From Azospirillum griseum (lineage in GTDB: Bacteria > Pseudomonadota > Alphaproteobacteria > Azospirillales > Azospirillaceae): a DNA stretch of 64,000 nt. This document shows positions 37,208-46,943 of this stretch, piece after piece. How positions within the stretch are numbered: position 1 is the first letter of the stretch; the number at the start of each line of letters is the position of its first letter. The DNA lies in the NCBI RefSeq assembly GCF_003966125.1, contig NZ_RXMA01000002.1, positions 254,469 through 318,468 on the forward strand. The letters are read 5' to 3'. A program made the translations under genes and the position numbers. The notes under the pieces were generated by a model. It was not told the origin of the DNA, ran no database searches, and worked only from the letters and a program-made list of their open reading frames with translations.

Positions 37208-37238
37208 CGCATCCAAACAGCCCCACGGGACGTAAGGG
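37208..37238 (+). promoter_or_regulatory. Predicted ECF sigma promoter of the sigma/anti-sigma operon
   Basis: CGCATCCA (37208-37215), 12 nt, then GGACGTAAGGG (37228-37238). It matches the divergent promoter at 37119-37155 and implies that the sigma factor controls its own gene. CGTA at 37231-37234 sets transcription start near 37241. This rules out translation starts upstream of that point. Confidence 0.65.
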
Positions 37239-37264
37239 AGGGTGGGTGTTGCCCTTTGGGGGCG

Positions 37265-37909
37265 ATGGTGCGCGGGGGGCCGCGTGTTCGGGAGTGGGTG
37301 ACGGCGGTGGCATCAACTGAATTCGACACACCGGAGGGCGCGGGCCGTGCGTCTCTTTCGGCTGATCCGGCGACCGACGATGCCGGGCGGCTGATCCTGC
37401 GCTGCGCAGCGGGGGAACGCGCCGCCTTGCACACGCTCTACACCGCCATGGCCCCCATGCTGCTGGGACTGGCCGCGCGGATGTTGGGCGACCGTCGGCT
37501 GGGAGAGGAAGCGGTCCAGGATTGCTTCGTTCAGGTCTGGCGCAACGCCGCCCAGTTCGACCCGGCCTTGGGCGGTGGCCGATCCTGGATGATCGGCATC
37601 CTGCGTTTCCGCGCCATCGACTTGCGTGAGTCCGAACGGCGGCGTGCGCCCATCAACCCGATGGAAATGGAAGCGGCGGACCAAGCCGGTGCCTTGGGAG
37701 CCACACCGCCGCCGCCGATGGACGACCGCATGGCCTTGCGCCATTGCCTTGGCCAGTTGAAGGACGCCGCACGCCACAGCATCATGATGGCCTATGTGGA
37801 AGGCTGTTCCCACGCCGAGATCGCGGAGCGGTTGGATCAGCCATTGGGAACGGTGAAAAGCTGGATCCTGCGCGGTCTGGCCTCTCTGCGGGAGTGCCTG
37901 GAGCGATGA
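37265..37909 (+). CDS. ECF-type RNA polymerase sigma factor
   Basis: This sigma factor has region 2 in 'GLAARMLGDRRLGEEAVQDCFVQVW' (key EEAVQDCFVQVWRNA) and region 4 in 'HSIMMAYVEGCSHAEIAERL' with 'PLGTVKSWILRGLASLRECL'. The start is uncertain: ATG at 37265 (214 residues), or GTG at 37298 or 37307. An upstream frame to 37151 is excluded by the predicted promoter. It overlaps the anti-sigma start by 4 bp. The pairing with an RskA-like anti-sigma resembles SigK-type systems. The likely regulon includes the divergent operon, from the shared promoter motif. Confidence 0.9.
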   Translation: MVRGGPRVREWVTAVASTEFDTPEGAGRASLSADPATDDAGRLILRCAAGERAALHTLYTAMAPMLLGLAARMLGDRRLGEEAVQDCFVQVWRNAAQFDPALGGGRSWMIGILRFRAIDLRESERRRAPINPMEMEAADQAGALGATPPPPMDDRMALRHCLGQLKDAARHSIMMAYVEGCSHAEIAERLDQPLGTVKSWILRGLASLRECLER

Positions 37910-38673
37910 CACGCAACCCTCGGTCCGATCAGGACGCGCAAGACCCGGATCTCCTGGCGGCGGAATACGCGCTCGGCACTCTGCGCGGCGACGCCCGCGC
38001 GGCGTTCGAACGCGACCTGACCGGCAACCCGGCTCTGCGCGCCAGCGTCGCCCGTTGGCAGGAACGGCTGTCCGGCCTGCTGACCGGGGTGGAACCGGTG
38101 ACGCCGCCGACGGAACTCTGGACGCGCATCCTTCAGACCGTTGATGAGGCGGAAACGGTGACGCCGCCCCCCACCCGCAAGCTTTCGCGCGCCGCACGGC
38201 TGTGGAACGCGGTGGCGTTGTGGCGCGGCCTGTCGTTGACGGCGGTCGCAGCGGCTTGCGCCTTGGCGGTGATGATCACGCGCCCGGTCGGAACGCCCGA
38301 TCCATCGGTCACATCCACCCAACAACCGCGCGGTCGAACCGTGATCGCCGTGCTGCAAGACGGCGGGCGTGCGGTCTTCGCCGTGCAGGTTGCGGGGAGC
38401 GACCGGGGGCCTGCCTCCATCACGCCGGTTGGCGGGGAAAGCGCACCCGCAGGGCGGAGCTATGAGCTGTGGGCCATCGAGGGCGCGGCTGCACCGGTCT
38501 CGCTGGGCGTGGTCGGGACAGGCGTGACCCGCCTTCCGTTGGAGCACCTGCCACCGAACCTGTTGCGCCCGGGCGTCCTGTTGGCGATCAGCCTGGAGCC
38601 GATGGGCGGCTCCCCCACCGGTGCGCCAACCGGCCCCGTTTTGTTCACCGGCACCCTTGTGGAAGCTTTGTGA
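37906..38673 (+). CDS. Anti-sigma factor, RskA-like, membrane-bound
   Basis: The 255-residue protein has a cytosolic N-terminal sigma-binding part (residues 1-105, 'LLAAEYALGTLRGDARAAFE'), one transmembrane helix (~107-125, LSLTAVAAACALAVMI) and a periplasmic domain with 'YELWAIEGAAAPVSLGVV', characteristic of anti-sigma-K factors. It would hold the upstream sigma factor inactive until an envelope signal. The ATG at 37906 overlaps the sigma stop by 4 bp. Confidence 0.92.
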   Translation: MTRNPRSDQDAQDPDLLAAEYALGTLRGDARAAFERDLTGNPALRASVARWQERLSGLLTGVEPVTPPTELWTRILQTVDEAETVTPPPTRKLSRAARLWNAVALWRGLSLTAVAAACALAVMITRPVGTPDPSVTSTQQPRGRTVIAVLQDGGRAVFAVQVAGSDRGPASITPVGGESAPAGRSYELWAIEGAAAPVSLGVVGTGVTRLPLEHLPPNLLRPGVLLAISLEPMGGSPTGAPTGPVLFTGTLVEAL

Positions 38674-39050
38674 TGGACGCCGTGTTGGCGGTGTCCTGAT
38701 CGTTCGATTGGGAAGGTATTGTTGCCTCAAACTGACGGTCGCGACTCCCGTTGGCGGATCGGGCCGGTGCGAGTTCGCCTTTCGCTCGTTCAGATGACGT
38801 CGATATCGGCGTTCCAGGTCCGGAATGATCGTGGCCTTCGCCGCCTCCCATGATCTCGGGCCACTGGTCACGACAACTCTCGACGCGCAGCGCATCCCTT
38901 TCAGAAACGTCGTGAAACAGCGCTTGGCGGCTGGTTCTGCACGATCAGGTCAAGTGCCCTCCGCCACCTTCAAGAGGTTGAAACCCGCCAAATGGCGGAA
39001 ATCCCAGGTGAAGCGGCGAATGTCCGCCGCTTCACCGTCCTTTGCGTCCG
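38674..39050. other. 377-bp gap between anti-sigma gene and chemoreceptor
   Basis: The flanking genes converge here. A 12-bp stem, GGTGAAGCGGCG (39007-39018) with CGCCGCTTCACC (39025-39036), lies 15 bp past the chemoreceptor stop and could be its terminator. The rest (38700-39000) has lower GC and no convincing gene; an open frame at 38825-39073 has no start signal and no recognisable features. Confidence 0.5.
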
Positions 39051-40361
39051 TCAGCGCGCGCGAATCCGTTTGAGGAAGTCACGAACGGCGTGGTCAAGGG
39101 TGGTGGAGCGTTCACCAACCGTGTCGGAAACACCAACCACCTGCGCGACAGCTTCGCTGGTTCGCTTGGCCGCCTTGGTGACGCTCTCAATGGCTTGTGC
39201 CACATCAGCCGCTCCACGCGCAGCATCGCGCACGTTGCTGGCGATGGTCTGCGTTGCCTCTGTTTGATGTTCGACCGCACCGTTGATGATGGTGGCGATA
39301 CCGTTTATTTCGGTGATTGTTCCGGCAATTGCGCCAATCACCGCGACGGTGTCATCGGTTGCCTTGCGAATTGCTTCGACCTGGGCGGTTATGTCCCCGG
39401 TCGCGCGCGATGTCTGGTTGGCAAGACTTTTCACCTCGCTGGCGACGACGGCGAATCCCTTTCCCGCCTCTCCCGCACGGGCCGCCTCGATCGTTGCGTT
39501 CAGTGCCAACAGGTTGGTCTTGCTGGCGATGTCGCTGATGAGCTTGACCACCTCGCCAATCGTTTTGGCCGCCGCTGACAAGCTGTTGATGGTTAAAGAG
39601 GTCCGTTCGGCCTCGGCGACACCCCGCTGGGCAAGCTTGGCCGAGTCTATCGCATGGCGCGCCACATCGTTGATCGACTCCGTCAGTTGGCCGGTGACGG
39701 TCGCCACCGCTTCGACGTTGCCCGACGCGCGCACCGCCGATTCGCTGACCACCACCGCGAGCCGTTGGGTTTCCATGGAAATCCCGGCCATCGAATGCGC
39801 TGCCTTCTGCAGTTGACCGCTCGACTCTCCCAAGCCTGAAACAATTCCTTGAACGTCCCGTTCCAAACGTTCGGCCAAAGTGTCCCGCGCGTCCGCCGCC
39901 TTTGCCTCAATGCCTTCGATGTGAAGTGACAGCGTGTAGTCCATTTCCAGGAACACAACTTCGTTCAGCGCGCCCAGTGTCTGAATCAGCCGGTCGGGCT
40001 TTCGGCGAAAATGCCCGACCGCAACAGCCGACAATTCGTTCAGAATAAAGGTGAAGCTGCGGAAATAGGTGTCCATGGTAATACCAAGCGCGGCATGCTC
40101 CGCCTGAAGCCGATTGGTCAGCGCCCGGTATTCACCGTTCAATTCGCCCAGCAAGAGTTGGCGGTAATGCGGAACCTGTAAGGCCATCACCCGCTGAACC
40201 GCCGTCGGATCGGTGACACCACCCGCCTTGTAGGCGGTGCGCAGAATGCGGTCGATATGGGTGGACAGGACCGGTTCAATCTCCCGCAACACCGACCGGG
40301 TTGCCGGAGAAATCGCGGCAAACCGTTCCTGCATGACCTGATCGACCGATTGGATTGACAC
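39051..40361 (-). CDS. Globin-coupled methyl-accepting chemotaxis protein
   Basis: This 436-residue soluble receptor has an N-terminal globin sensor and a C-terminal chemotaxis signalling domain. Residues ~1-160 match the protoglobin/HemAT pattern, with the likely proximal heme ligand His89 in '[18 protein letters not shown]'. The signalling tip is '[21 protein letters not shown]' in pieces ([15 protein letters not shown]). The GTG at 40361 was chosen since GGAGG lies 5 nt upstream; an ATG at 40415 lacks one. No transmembrane helix is present. It probably senses O2; this is inferred from the family. Confidence 0.9.
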   Translation of the reverse strand: MSIQSVDQVMQERFAAISPATRSVLREIEPVLSTHIDRILRTAYKAGGVTDPTAVQRVMALQVPHYRQLLLGELNGEYRALTNRLQAEHAALGITMDTYFRSFTFILNELSAVAVGHFRRKPDRLIQTLGALNEVVFLEMDYTLSLHIEGIEAKAADARDTLAERLERDVQGIVSGLGESSGQLQKAAHSMAGISMETQRLAVVVSESAVRASGNVEAVATVTGQLTESINDVARHAIDSAKLAQRGVAEAERTSLTINSLSAAAKTIGEVVKLISDIASKTNLLALNATIEAARAGEAGKGFAVVASEVKSLANQTSRATGDITAQVEAIRKATDDTVAVIGAIAGTITEINGIATIINGAVEHQTEATQTIASNVRDAARGAADVAQAIESVTKAAKRTSEAVAQVVGVSDTVGERSTTLDHAVRDFLKRIRAR

Positions 40362-40865
40362 CGACGCCTCCCTGCTGGGCTGTTGATCGTCGTCTATACG
40401 AGCAAACACGGCCATCCGATCAAGCGGCCTGGGAAAATATGGGGGCCGTGAGACGTTGGTGCATCGTTTTGTTTTCAGGCAACGCTGGCTCCATCCGGGG
40501 GGATGGTCAGGCGATCTTCTGGAAGACGGACCTACGGAAACCTGGGTCGGTCGGGTCGATGTGACACAGGCGACCAACCGTTGGTGCAAGGCGGCTGGAG
40601 ATGGTGCTCGTTGTCACCCACGCGTTGCCGCGAAGGTCATGGCGCGGTCGGCATCGGATGACGCAGACACATTTGGCGGCTTCCATCCGTGTTGGGCAGA
40701 GCGAGAGGAAGTGCCAGCCACAAATTGGCGGCATTTTTCATGGATAGCGTCTGCGAACGTGGCGGATGAAGAGTCGACCAGCCGGTCGCGAGGCCGAAAG
40801 ATTGCTATGTGATTGCTGGCCGGATTGAGCGCCAATCTGCGACGCACTCAACCTGTTGATTTCAT
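40362..40865. other. 504-bp gap between chemoreceptor start and tRNA-Lys
   Basis: Both flanking genes are on the minus strand. GC content is below that of the surrounding genes. It holds the chemoreceptor's promoter and an ACCAAC-C-GTTGGT palindrome at 40573-40585. An open frame at 40456-40812 codes for a protein without recognisable domains and without a good ribosome site, so I do not call it. An AT-richer part at 40790-40866 precedes the tRNA 3' end. Confidence 0.4.
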
Positions 40866-40941
40866 TGGTGATCCGGGTGGGATTCGAACCCACGGCCACA
40901 TGATTAAAAGTCACGTGCTCTACCGACTGAGCTACCGGATC
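40866..40941 (-). tRNA. tRNA-Lys (TTT)
   Basis: A complete cloverleaf with encoded CCA. Acceptor GATCCGG pairs with CCGGATC; the D-arm GCTC...GAGC, anticodon loop CTTTTAA with anticodon TTT, and T-arm GTGGGTTCGAATCCCAC are all intact. It lies 172 bp past coaD on the same strand. Confidence 0.97.
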
Positions 40942-41113
40942 ATCACCAACGATGTCGGGCGGCGGCGGGTTGTGCCGTCGGCCCGCTCAGGGTGGGCGCA
41001 CCATAGGGAGACGCGCCGCGAAGGTCAAGCGTGGGATGTGTGGAGCGGTGAAAGAAAATGCTCGGCCGTCCCACGCGGACCCAAAACCGTTACGACACCG
41101 GTTCCACCGGCGC

Positions 41114-41656
41114 TCAGGCTGCTCCTTCGTCCGCGTCCAGAGCGAAGCGTTCGGCCAGACGTTCGGCCACGCGAGGTGACACGAAGTGACGGATGTCACC
41201 GCCCAGACGACCGATTTCCTTCACGAAGCGCGAGGAAATGAACTGGTGGCGTTCCGACGACATCAGGAAGATCGTTTCGACCTTCGGATTCAGCCGGGCG
41301 TTCATGCCCGCCATCTGGAATTCATACTCGAAGTCCGAGACGGCGCGCAGGCCCCGGATGATGACGCTGGCGTTCATTTCGATGGCGAAATGCATCAGCA
41401 GCGTGTCGAAGGACCGCACCTCGATGCTGGCGCTGGTGTTCAGGGCCGCGATGTCCTCGCGCACCATCGCCACCCGCTCGTCGGTGGAATAGAGCGGACC
41501 TTTGCCAGCGTTGCGGGCGACGGCGACGATCAGGTGATCGACCTGCCGCGCCGCGCGCTGGATGATGTCGAGATGCCCGTTGGTGATCGGGTCGAAGGTG
41601 CCGGGATAGACACCGATCCGGCCCTTGTCACCGGTTGGGGAGACGTTCGTCACCAT
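41114..41656 (-). CDS. coaD: Phosphopantetheine adenylyltransferase CoaD
   Basis: CoaD makes dephospho-CoA from phosphopantetheine and ATP. The 180-residue protein has 'IGVYPGTFDPITNGHLDII', with the T/H-x-G-H nucleotidyltransferase motif as TNGH, 'IIRGLRAVSDFEYEFQM' and the 'SERHQFISSRFVKEI' motif (ISSRFVKE). It is placed downstream of gyrA by 41 bp, a common alphaproteobacterial order. Confidence 0.96.
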   Translation of the reverse strand: MVTNVSPTGDKGRIGVYPGTFDPITNGHLDIIQRAARQVDHLIVAVARNAGKGPLYSTDERVAMVREDIAALNTSASIEVRSFDTLLMHFAIEMNASVIIRGLRAVSDFEYEFQMAGMNARLNPKVETIFLMSSERHQFISSRFVKEIGRLGGDIRHFVSPRVAERLAERFALDADEGAA

Positions 41657-41697
41657 GAGAGCACCTTTCCTCGCCCTGACATCGGTCCACTGGGTTG

Positions 41698-44454
41698 TTA
41701 TTCGCTGGCCTCGCCGGGCGTCCCGGCGTCGCTGGCACCCTCGGCACCGTCGGCGCTGTCCCCCTCGTCCTCGGCAATCGAGGCGACGGACACCACGCGT
41801 TCGTCGGCACCGACGCGGAACAGGGTGACGCCCAGCGTCTTGCGACCGGCCACCCGCACATCGTGCAGCGGCATGCGGATCACCTGACCGCCGTTCGTCA
41901 CCATCATCACCTGATGGCTGGCCTCCACCGGGAAGGTGGCGACGATGGAGCCGTTGCGCTCGCCCATCTCCATGTTCCAGATGCCCTGACCACCACGGCC
42001 CGTCACCCGGTATTCGTAGGAGGAGGTGCGCTTGCCGTAACCGCGATCCGACACGGTCAGGATGTATTGCTCCAGCCGCTTCAGCTCCTCATACCGGTCC
42101 GGCGTCAGCGTCACCGAATCGGCGGCCACCTCGTCGGCCTCGGGAGCGGCTTCGCCCTCCATCTCGACGCCTTCGTCGCGGCGCATCTTGAAGAAGGCGG
42201 CGCGCTCCTCCGCCGACGCGTCCACATGGCGGAGCATCGACATCGACACCACCTCGTCGCCTTCGGCCAGCTTGATGCCGCGCACGCCGGTGGAGGTGCG
42301 GCCCGCGAAGACGCGGACATCGTCGACGGCGAAGCGGATGCACTTGCCGCCGCTGGTGGCCAGCAGCACGTCGTCGCTTTCCTGGCAGGTGTGGACGGCG
42401 ATCAGACGCTCGCCCTCCTCCTCCAGCTTCATGGCGATCAGACCGTTGGAGCGGATGTTCGCGAAGTCCGACATGCGGTTGCGGCGGACGTTGCCCTTCG
42501 ACGTCGCGAACACGACGTGCAGATCGGCCCAGGCGGCCTCATCCTCGGGCAAGGGCAGCACGGTGGTGATCGTCTCGCCATCGATCAACGGCAGCAGATT
42601 GACGAAGGCCTTGCCGCGCGCCTGCGGGTTGCCCTGCGGCAACCGGTAGACCTTCAGCTTGTAGACCATGCCCCGGTTGGAGAAGAGCAGCAGCGGGGTG
42701 TGGGTGTTGGCGACGAACAGGTCGCTGACCGCGTCCTCCGCCTTCATCGACATGCCCGACCGGCCTTTGCCGCCGCGCTTCTGCGCCCGGTAGGTGGAGA
42801 GCGGAACCCGCTTCACATAGCCGGACTGGCTGACGGTGACGACCATGTCCTCGCGCTGGATCAGGTCCTCGATGTCGGCCTCGAACTCCAGCTCCTGGAT
42901 TTCGGTGCGGCGGGGCGAGCCGAAGCGCTCCTTCATCTCGACCAGCTCGTCGCGCAGGATGCCCAGCAGCTTGGCGCGGTTGGCCAGCGTTTCCAGGAAA
43001 TCGGCGATCTGGTCGGTGACGTCCTTCAGCTCCGCCCCGATCTTGTCGCGCTCCAGCCCGGTCAGGCGGTGCAGACGCAGATCCAGGATGGCGCGGGCCT
43101 GCTGGTCGGAAATGCGGTAGGTCCCCTGCGGGCTGACGCCCCGCCCCGGCTCGTCGATCAGTTCGATCAGCGGGCCGACGTCGTGCACCGGCCATTCGCG
43201 CGCCGCAATCTCCTCGCGCGCCCACACCGGATCGGGTGCGCTGCGAATCAGCTCGATCATGGCGTCGAGGTTGGCGACGGCCACGGCCAGACCGACCAAG
43301 GTGTGGGCGCGCTCGCGCGCCTTGCCCAGCAGGAATTCGGTGCGGCGGGTGATGACCTGTTCGCGGAACTGGACGAAGGCCTGGATGATGTCCTTCAGGT
43401 TCATCAGTTCCGGGCGGCCGCCGCGCAGCGCCAGCATGTTGACGCCGAAGGAGGTCTGGAGCTGGGTGTGGCGGAACAGCTGGGCCAGCACCACCTCCGG
43501 CACCGCGTCGCGCTTCAGCTCGACCACCACGCGCACGCCGTCGCGGTCGGATTCGTCGCGCAGGTCGGCGATGCCCTCGATGATCTTGTCGTTCACGACC
43601 TCGCCGATGCGTTCCATCAGCTTGGCCTTGTTGACCTGATAGGGGATCTCGGTGGCGACGATGGCGAAGCGGTCCTTGCGGATCTCCTCGATCTCGGTCT
43701 TGGCGCGCAGGATGACGGAGCCGCGCCCGGTTTGCAGACCCGACCGGCTGCCCGACCGGCCCAGGATCAGGCCGCCCGTCGGGAAATCGGGGCCGGGGAC
43801 ATGCTCCATCAGCTCGTCGAGCGTGATGTCGTTGTTGTCGATGTAGGCGCAGCAGGCGTCGATCACCTCACCCAGATTGTGGGTGGGGATGTTGGTCGCC
43901 ATGCCGACGGCGATGCCGCCCGCGCCATTGACCAGGATGTTGGGGAAGCGGGCGGGGACGACCGTCGGCTCGCGCCCGGAATCGTCGTAGCTCGCCTGGA
44001 AATCGATGGTGTCCTTGTCGATGTCGTCCAGCAGGGCTTCCGCCGACTTGGCCAGACGCGCCTCGGTGTAGCGCATCGCCGCCGGGGGATCGCCGTCCAT
44101 CGAGCCGAAATTGCCCTGCCCGTCGATCAGGGGCAGGCGCATGGAGAAATCCTGCGCCATGCGGACCATGGCGTCGTAAATCGCGCTGTCGCCGTGCGGG
44201 TGGTATTTACCCATCACGTCGCCGACGATGCGCGCGGATTTCTTATAGGGCTTGGTCGAGTCGTACCCGCCCTCTTTCATCGCGTAGAGGATACGCCGGT
44301 GCACCGGCTTCAGCCCGTCGCGAACGTCGGGCAGGGCGCGGCTCACGATCACGCTCATCGCGTAATCGAGATACGACTTGCGCATCTCGTCTTCGATGTT
44401 GATCGGGGCGATGTCGGAGGCGGGAGGCAGGGGCGCGTTGCTCAAGCAGGACAC
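41698..44454 (-). CDS. gyrA: DNA gyrase subunit A
   Basis: GyrA breaks and rejoins DNA for gyrase supercoiling. The 918-residue protein has the catalytic Tyr129 ([10 protein letters not shown]), the quinolone region '[13 protein letters not shown]' with Ser90 and Asp94, which correspond to the susceptible E. coli Ser83/Asp87, and the GyrA-box '[11 protein letters not shown]' in the DNA-wrapping domain. The start is GTG at 44454; an overlapping ATG at 44458 is out of frame. The C-terminal tail is acidic ([17 protein letters not shown]). Confidence 0.97.
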   Translation of the reverse strand: MSCLSNAPLPPASDIAPINIEDEMRKSYLDYAMSVIVSRALPDVRDGLKPVHRRILYAMKEGGYDSTKPYKKSARIVGDVMGKYHPHGDSAIYDAMVRMAQDFSMRLPLIDGQGNFGSMDGDPPAAMRYTEARLAKSAEALLDDIDKDTIDFQASYDDSGREPTVVPARFPNILVNGAGGIAVGMATNIPTHNLGEVIDACCAYIDNNDITLDELMEHVPGPDFPTGGLILGRSGSRSGLQTGRGSVILRAKTEIEEIRKDRFAIVATEIPYQVNKAKLMERIGEVVNDKIIEGIADLRDESDRDGVRVVVELKRDAVPEVVLAQLFRHTQLQTSFGVNMLALRGGRPELMNLKDIIQAFVQFREQVITRRTEFLLGKARERAHTLVGLAVAVANLDAMIELIRSAPDPVWAREEIAAREWPVHDVGPLIELIDEPGRGVSPQGTYRISDQQARAILDLRLHRLTGLERDKIGAELKDVTDQIADFLETLANRAKLLGILRDELVEMKERFGSPRRTEIQELEFEADIEDLIQREDMVVTVSQSGYVKRVPLSTYRAQKRGGKGRSGMSMKAEDAVSDLFVANTHTPLLLFSNRGMVYKLKVYRLPQGNPQARGKAFVNLLPLIDGETITTVLPLPEDEAAWADLHVVFATSKGNVRRNRMSDFANIRSNGLIAMKLEEEGERLIAVHTCQESDDVLLATSGGKCIRFAVDDVRVFAGRTSTGVRGIKLAEGDEVVSMSMLRHVDASAEERAAFFKMRRDEGVEMEGEAAPEADEVAADSVTLTPDRYEELKRLEQYILTVSDRGYGKRTSSYEYRVTGRGGQGIWNMEMGERNGSIVATFPVEASHQVMMVTNGGQVIRMPLHDVRVAGRKTLGVTLFRVGADERVVSVASIAEDEGDSADGAEGASDAGTPGEASE

Positions 44455-44589
44455 TCATTCTTCGGTCGGCGCGCCGCCGCGACGCGGTCACGCTGGCCCT
44501 GCGGGCCGAAGGTTGCACCAGAAACATAGCATCCTTCGCATGCGCAACACAACGGAACCCCCACAGCCCCGCCCGCAGGGGCGGACGGA

Positions 44590-45936
44590 TCAGCGGCGGC
44601 TGAGATGCGCGAAGCGCAGCGAAAGGACGCTGACCGATACCACACTGGCGATCAAAATGCCCTCGAAAAGACCGCGCGCCCCCCGATCCAGGCCAAAGAC
44701 CAGCAGGGCGGACACCGGAATCATCACCACGGCGTAGGACACGAAGTGCAGCGCCGTCGGCATCCAGGAATCATGCCGCCCGCGCAAGGCGTTGGCCATC
44801 ACCGTCTGCCCGCCGTCGGCGATCAGGATCCAGGCACCAAAGGCGATCAGCGGGGCGACGCTGGCCAGCAATTCCGGGTCGGTGGTGTAGATGGTCCCGA
44901 TCTGGTCGGGCAGCAGGCGGTAGAGCACGCCGACCACCGCCAGAAGGGCGCTGGTTACGGCCAAACCGGTCCATCCGGCCATCGCCATGTCCTCCCGGTC
45001 GCCGCGACCAAAGGCCACGCCCACCCGCACCCCGGTGGCCGATCCCAGCCCGACCGCCGCCATGAAGGGCAGCGCGATCAGGTTCAGCCCGACGGTGTAG
45101 GACCCCAGCGCCAGCGGCGACACCATGCCCGCGAACAGGCCAAGCGCGGCGAAGGCCCCGCTTTCCACGCCGATGCTGAGACCGGCGGCGTAGCCGAGAT
45201 GCCGTTGCTTGCCAGCGCCCGACCACCAGTCGGCCACCGGAACGCGGACTTGCCAACGGGCGTGATCCTGCATCCACCAGACATAGGCGACCAGCCCCAG
45301 CCCCATGCCCCAGCGCACCAGCGTGGTCGCCCAGGCCGAACCGACCGCGCCCAGGGCCGGGAATCCGCCCTGGCCCCACACCAGCATCCAGGCCAGCAGC
45401 GCGTTCGCCAGATTGCCCAGCACCATCGCCACCATGCCGGGCATCGGCCGCTTGATCCCTTCCAGGAAAAAGCCGGTGGTGATGTAGAGCATCATGCCCG
45501 GCGCGCCCAACCCCAGCACCGCCAGCACCGCCGCCCCGCCCTGCGCCAGATCCTCCGTCTGTCCGCCCAGCCGGAACAACGGCACGCCCAGCAGCGACAC
45601 CAGGGCAAAGATCAGCCCCAGAAGCAGCGCGTAAGGCATGGACCGCCGCCACGCCCGCCCGCACTCCGCCTCGTTCCCGGCCCCCAGCGCATGGGCGGTC
45701 AGCATCACCGTGCCCATCAGCAGACCGACGCCGGTCCCGACCATGATGTTGGCGGGCAGATGGGCCAGACCGTAATAGGCCAGCTCCTGCGCCGAATAGC
45801 GGGCGACGATGGCGGTGTCGACCGCCATCATCACCATCAGCCCGGCGCGCGAGACGATCACCGGTGCGGCCAGCCGCAGCAGTTCCGCCACATGGGTGCG
45901 CAGGCGAAGGGCGGTGGATGCGTCGGCGGTGGTCAT
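44590..45936 (-). CDS. MATE family efflux transporter
   Basis: This 448-residue membrane protein has about 12 hydrophobic helices in two homologous halves, as in MATE multidrug exporters: 'LLRLAAPVIVSRAGLMVMMAVDTAIVARY' starts the first half and 'GLSIGVESGAFAALGLFAG' the second. These use Na+ or H+ gradients to export cationic drugs; the substrate is unknown. The stop lies 135 bp from the gyrA start. Confidence 0.93.
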   Translation of the reverse strand: MTTADASTALRLRTHVAELLRLAAPVIVSRAGLMVMMAVDTAIVARYSAQELAYYGLAHLPANIMVGTGVGLLMGTVMLTAHALGAGNEAECGRAWRRSMPYALLLGLIFALVSLLGVPLFRLGGQTEDLAQGGAAVLAVLGLGAPGMMLYITTGFFLEGIKRPMPGMVAMVLGNLANALLAWMLVWGQGGFPALGAVGSAWATTLVRWGMGLGLVAYVWWMQDHARWQVRVPVADWWSGAGKQRHLGYAAGLSIGVESGAFAALGLFAGMVSPLALGSYTVGLNLIALPFMAAVGLGSATGVRVGVAFGRGDREDMAMAGWTGLAVTSALLAVVGVLYRLLPDQIGTIYTTDPELLASVAPLIAFGAWILIADGGQTVMANALRGRHDSWMPTALHFVSYAVVMIPVSALLVFGLDRGARGLFEGILIASVVSVSVLSLRFAHLSRR

Positions 45937-46121
45937 GGTCGTTCACCCGAAGGTCGCAGCACAAAAGATGGGCACAAAGCCGCAAGGCCGGTCATTCTGA
46001 ACGGGTTGACCATCAGGTCAAGGATTGTACACAAAAGCAGGGGGAGGTTGCGCCGCGCGCATGGCCGACCGATAGTTGCCACCGGCAAAGACCGCAGAGA
46101 TTGCAGAGGCCAAGGATCCCG

Positions 46122-46940
46122 ATGACCGACGACACCCTCGACCTGCCCGGCGGCTTCGCCCGGATCCGCAACTGCCGCCATGGGCGGATGATGTACAACC
46201 CGAACGACGCCTATGTCGGCCGCTCGCTCGATCTCTATGGCGAGTATTCCGAGGCGGAGGCGGCGTTCCTGCGCTTTCTCGTCCGCCCCGGCGACATCGT
46301 GGTCGAAGCCGGGGCGAACATCGGCTCGCTCACCGTGGTGCTGGCAGCGGCGGTCGGGGCCGACGGCTGGGTGGTGGCCTATGAACCCCAGCGCATTCCG
46401 TTCCAGATGCTGTGCAGCAACGCCCTGCTCGGCGGCTTCACCAACATCGAGGCCCGGCCGACGGCGGCGGGGGCGGCCCCCGGAACCATCACCGTGCCGC
46501 AGCTCGACCCGACCCGGCCCAACAATTTCGGTGGCCTCAGCCTGTGCCGCAGCGGTGGGGCGGAGGGGTTGCCGGTGGCGGTGGAAACCATCGACAGCCT
46601 GGCCCTGCCCCGCTGCCGTCTGATCAAGGCCGATGTGGAGGGGATGGAGGCCGACGTGCTGGACGGTGCCCGCGAGACCATCGCCCGGCACCGCCCGATG
46701 CTCTATCTGGAGAACGACCAGCGCGACCGCGCGCCGGACCTGATCCGCCACGTCCGCGCGCTGGGCTATCGGATGTGGTGGCACACGCCGGTCTATTTCA
46801 ACCCGGCCAACGCGCGGGGGGCGACGGAGAACGTCTTCCCCGGCGAGGGGGCCTTCAACATGTTCTGCGCCCCGCAGGAACTGGCGATCCGCATCAACGC
46901 CCCGGAGATCCTGACGGACGATTCGTGGCCGGTAGCCTGA
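46122..46940 (+). CDS. FkbM family methyltransferase
   Basis: The 272-residue protein has SAM-binding motif I 'DIVVEAGANIGSLTVVLAAAVG' (EAGANIGSLT), the acidic 'VVAYEPQRIPFQML' and the FkbM signature 'LIKADVEGMEADVLDGA' followed by 'IARHRPMLYLEN'. These O-methylate sugars or polyketides, but the substrate here is unknown. AAGGA lies 5 nt before the ATG at 46122. It stands alone, divergent from the MATE gene; a repeat element with hairpin follows. Confidence 0.93.
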   Translation: MTDDTLDLPGGFARIRNCRHGRMMYNPNDAYVGRSLDLYGEYSEAEAAFLRFLVRPGDIVVEAGANIGSLTVVLAAAVGADGWVVAYEPQRIPFQMLCSNALLGGFTNIEARPTAAGAAPGTITVPQLDPTRPNNFGGLSLCRSGGAEGLPVAVETIDSLALPRCRLIKADVEGMEADVLDGARETIARHRPMLYLENDQRDRAPDLIRHVRALGYRMWWHTPVYFNPANARGATENVFPGEGAFNMFCAPQELAIRINAPEILTDDSWPVA

Positions 46941-46943
46941 CGG

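Noticed and set aside
38825..39073. 82-residue frame after the anti-sigma gene
   Set aside because: No start signal or recognisable features. It overlaps the likely terminator of the chemoreceptor gene.
40456..40812. 118-residue frame in the 504-bp gap
   Set aside because: No ribosome site and Trp/Arg-rich random-looking content. It may be part of a decayed element, but the sequence alone does not support a gene.
44452..44458. ATG at 44458 as the gyrA start
   Set aside because: It is out of frame with gyrA. The GTG at 44454 is in frame and gives the expected N terminus.
41695..44529. A 944-residue plus-strand frame opposite gyrA
   Set aside because: It is an antisense shadow of gyrA. High GC keeps the opposite frame open; the His/Asp/Gly/Val-rich composition is typical of such shadows.
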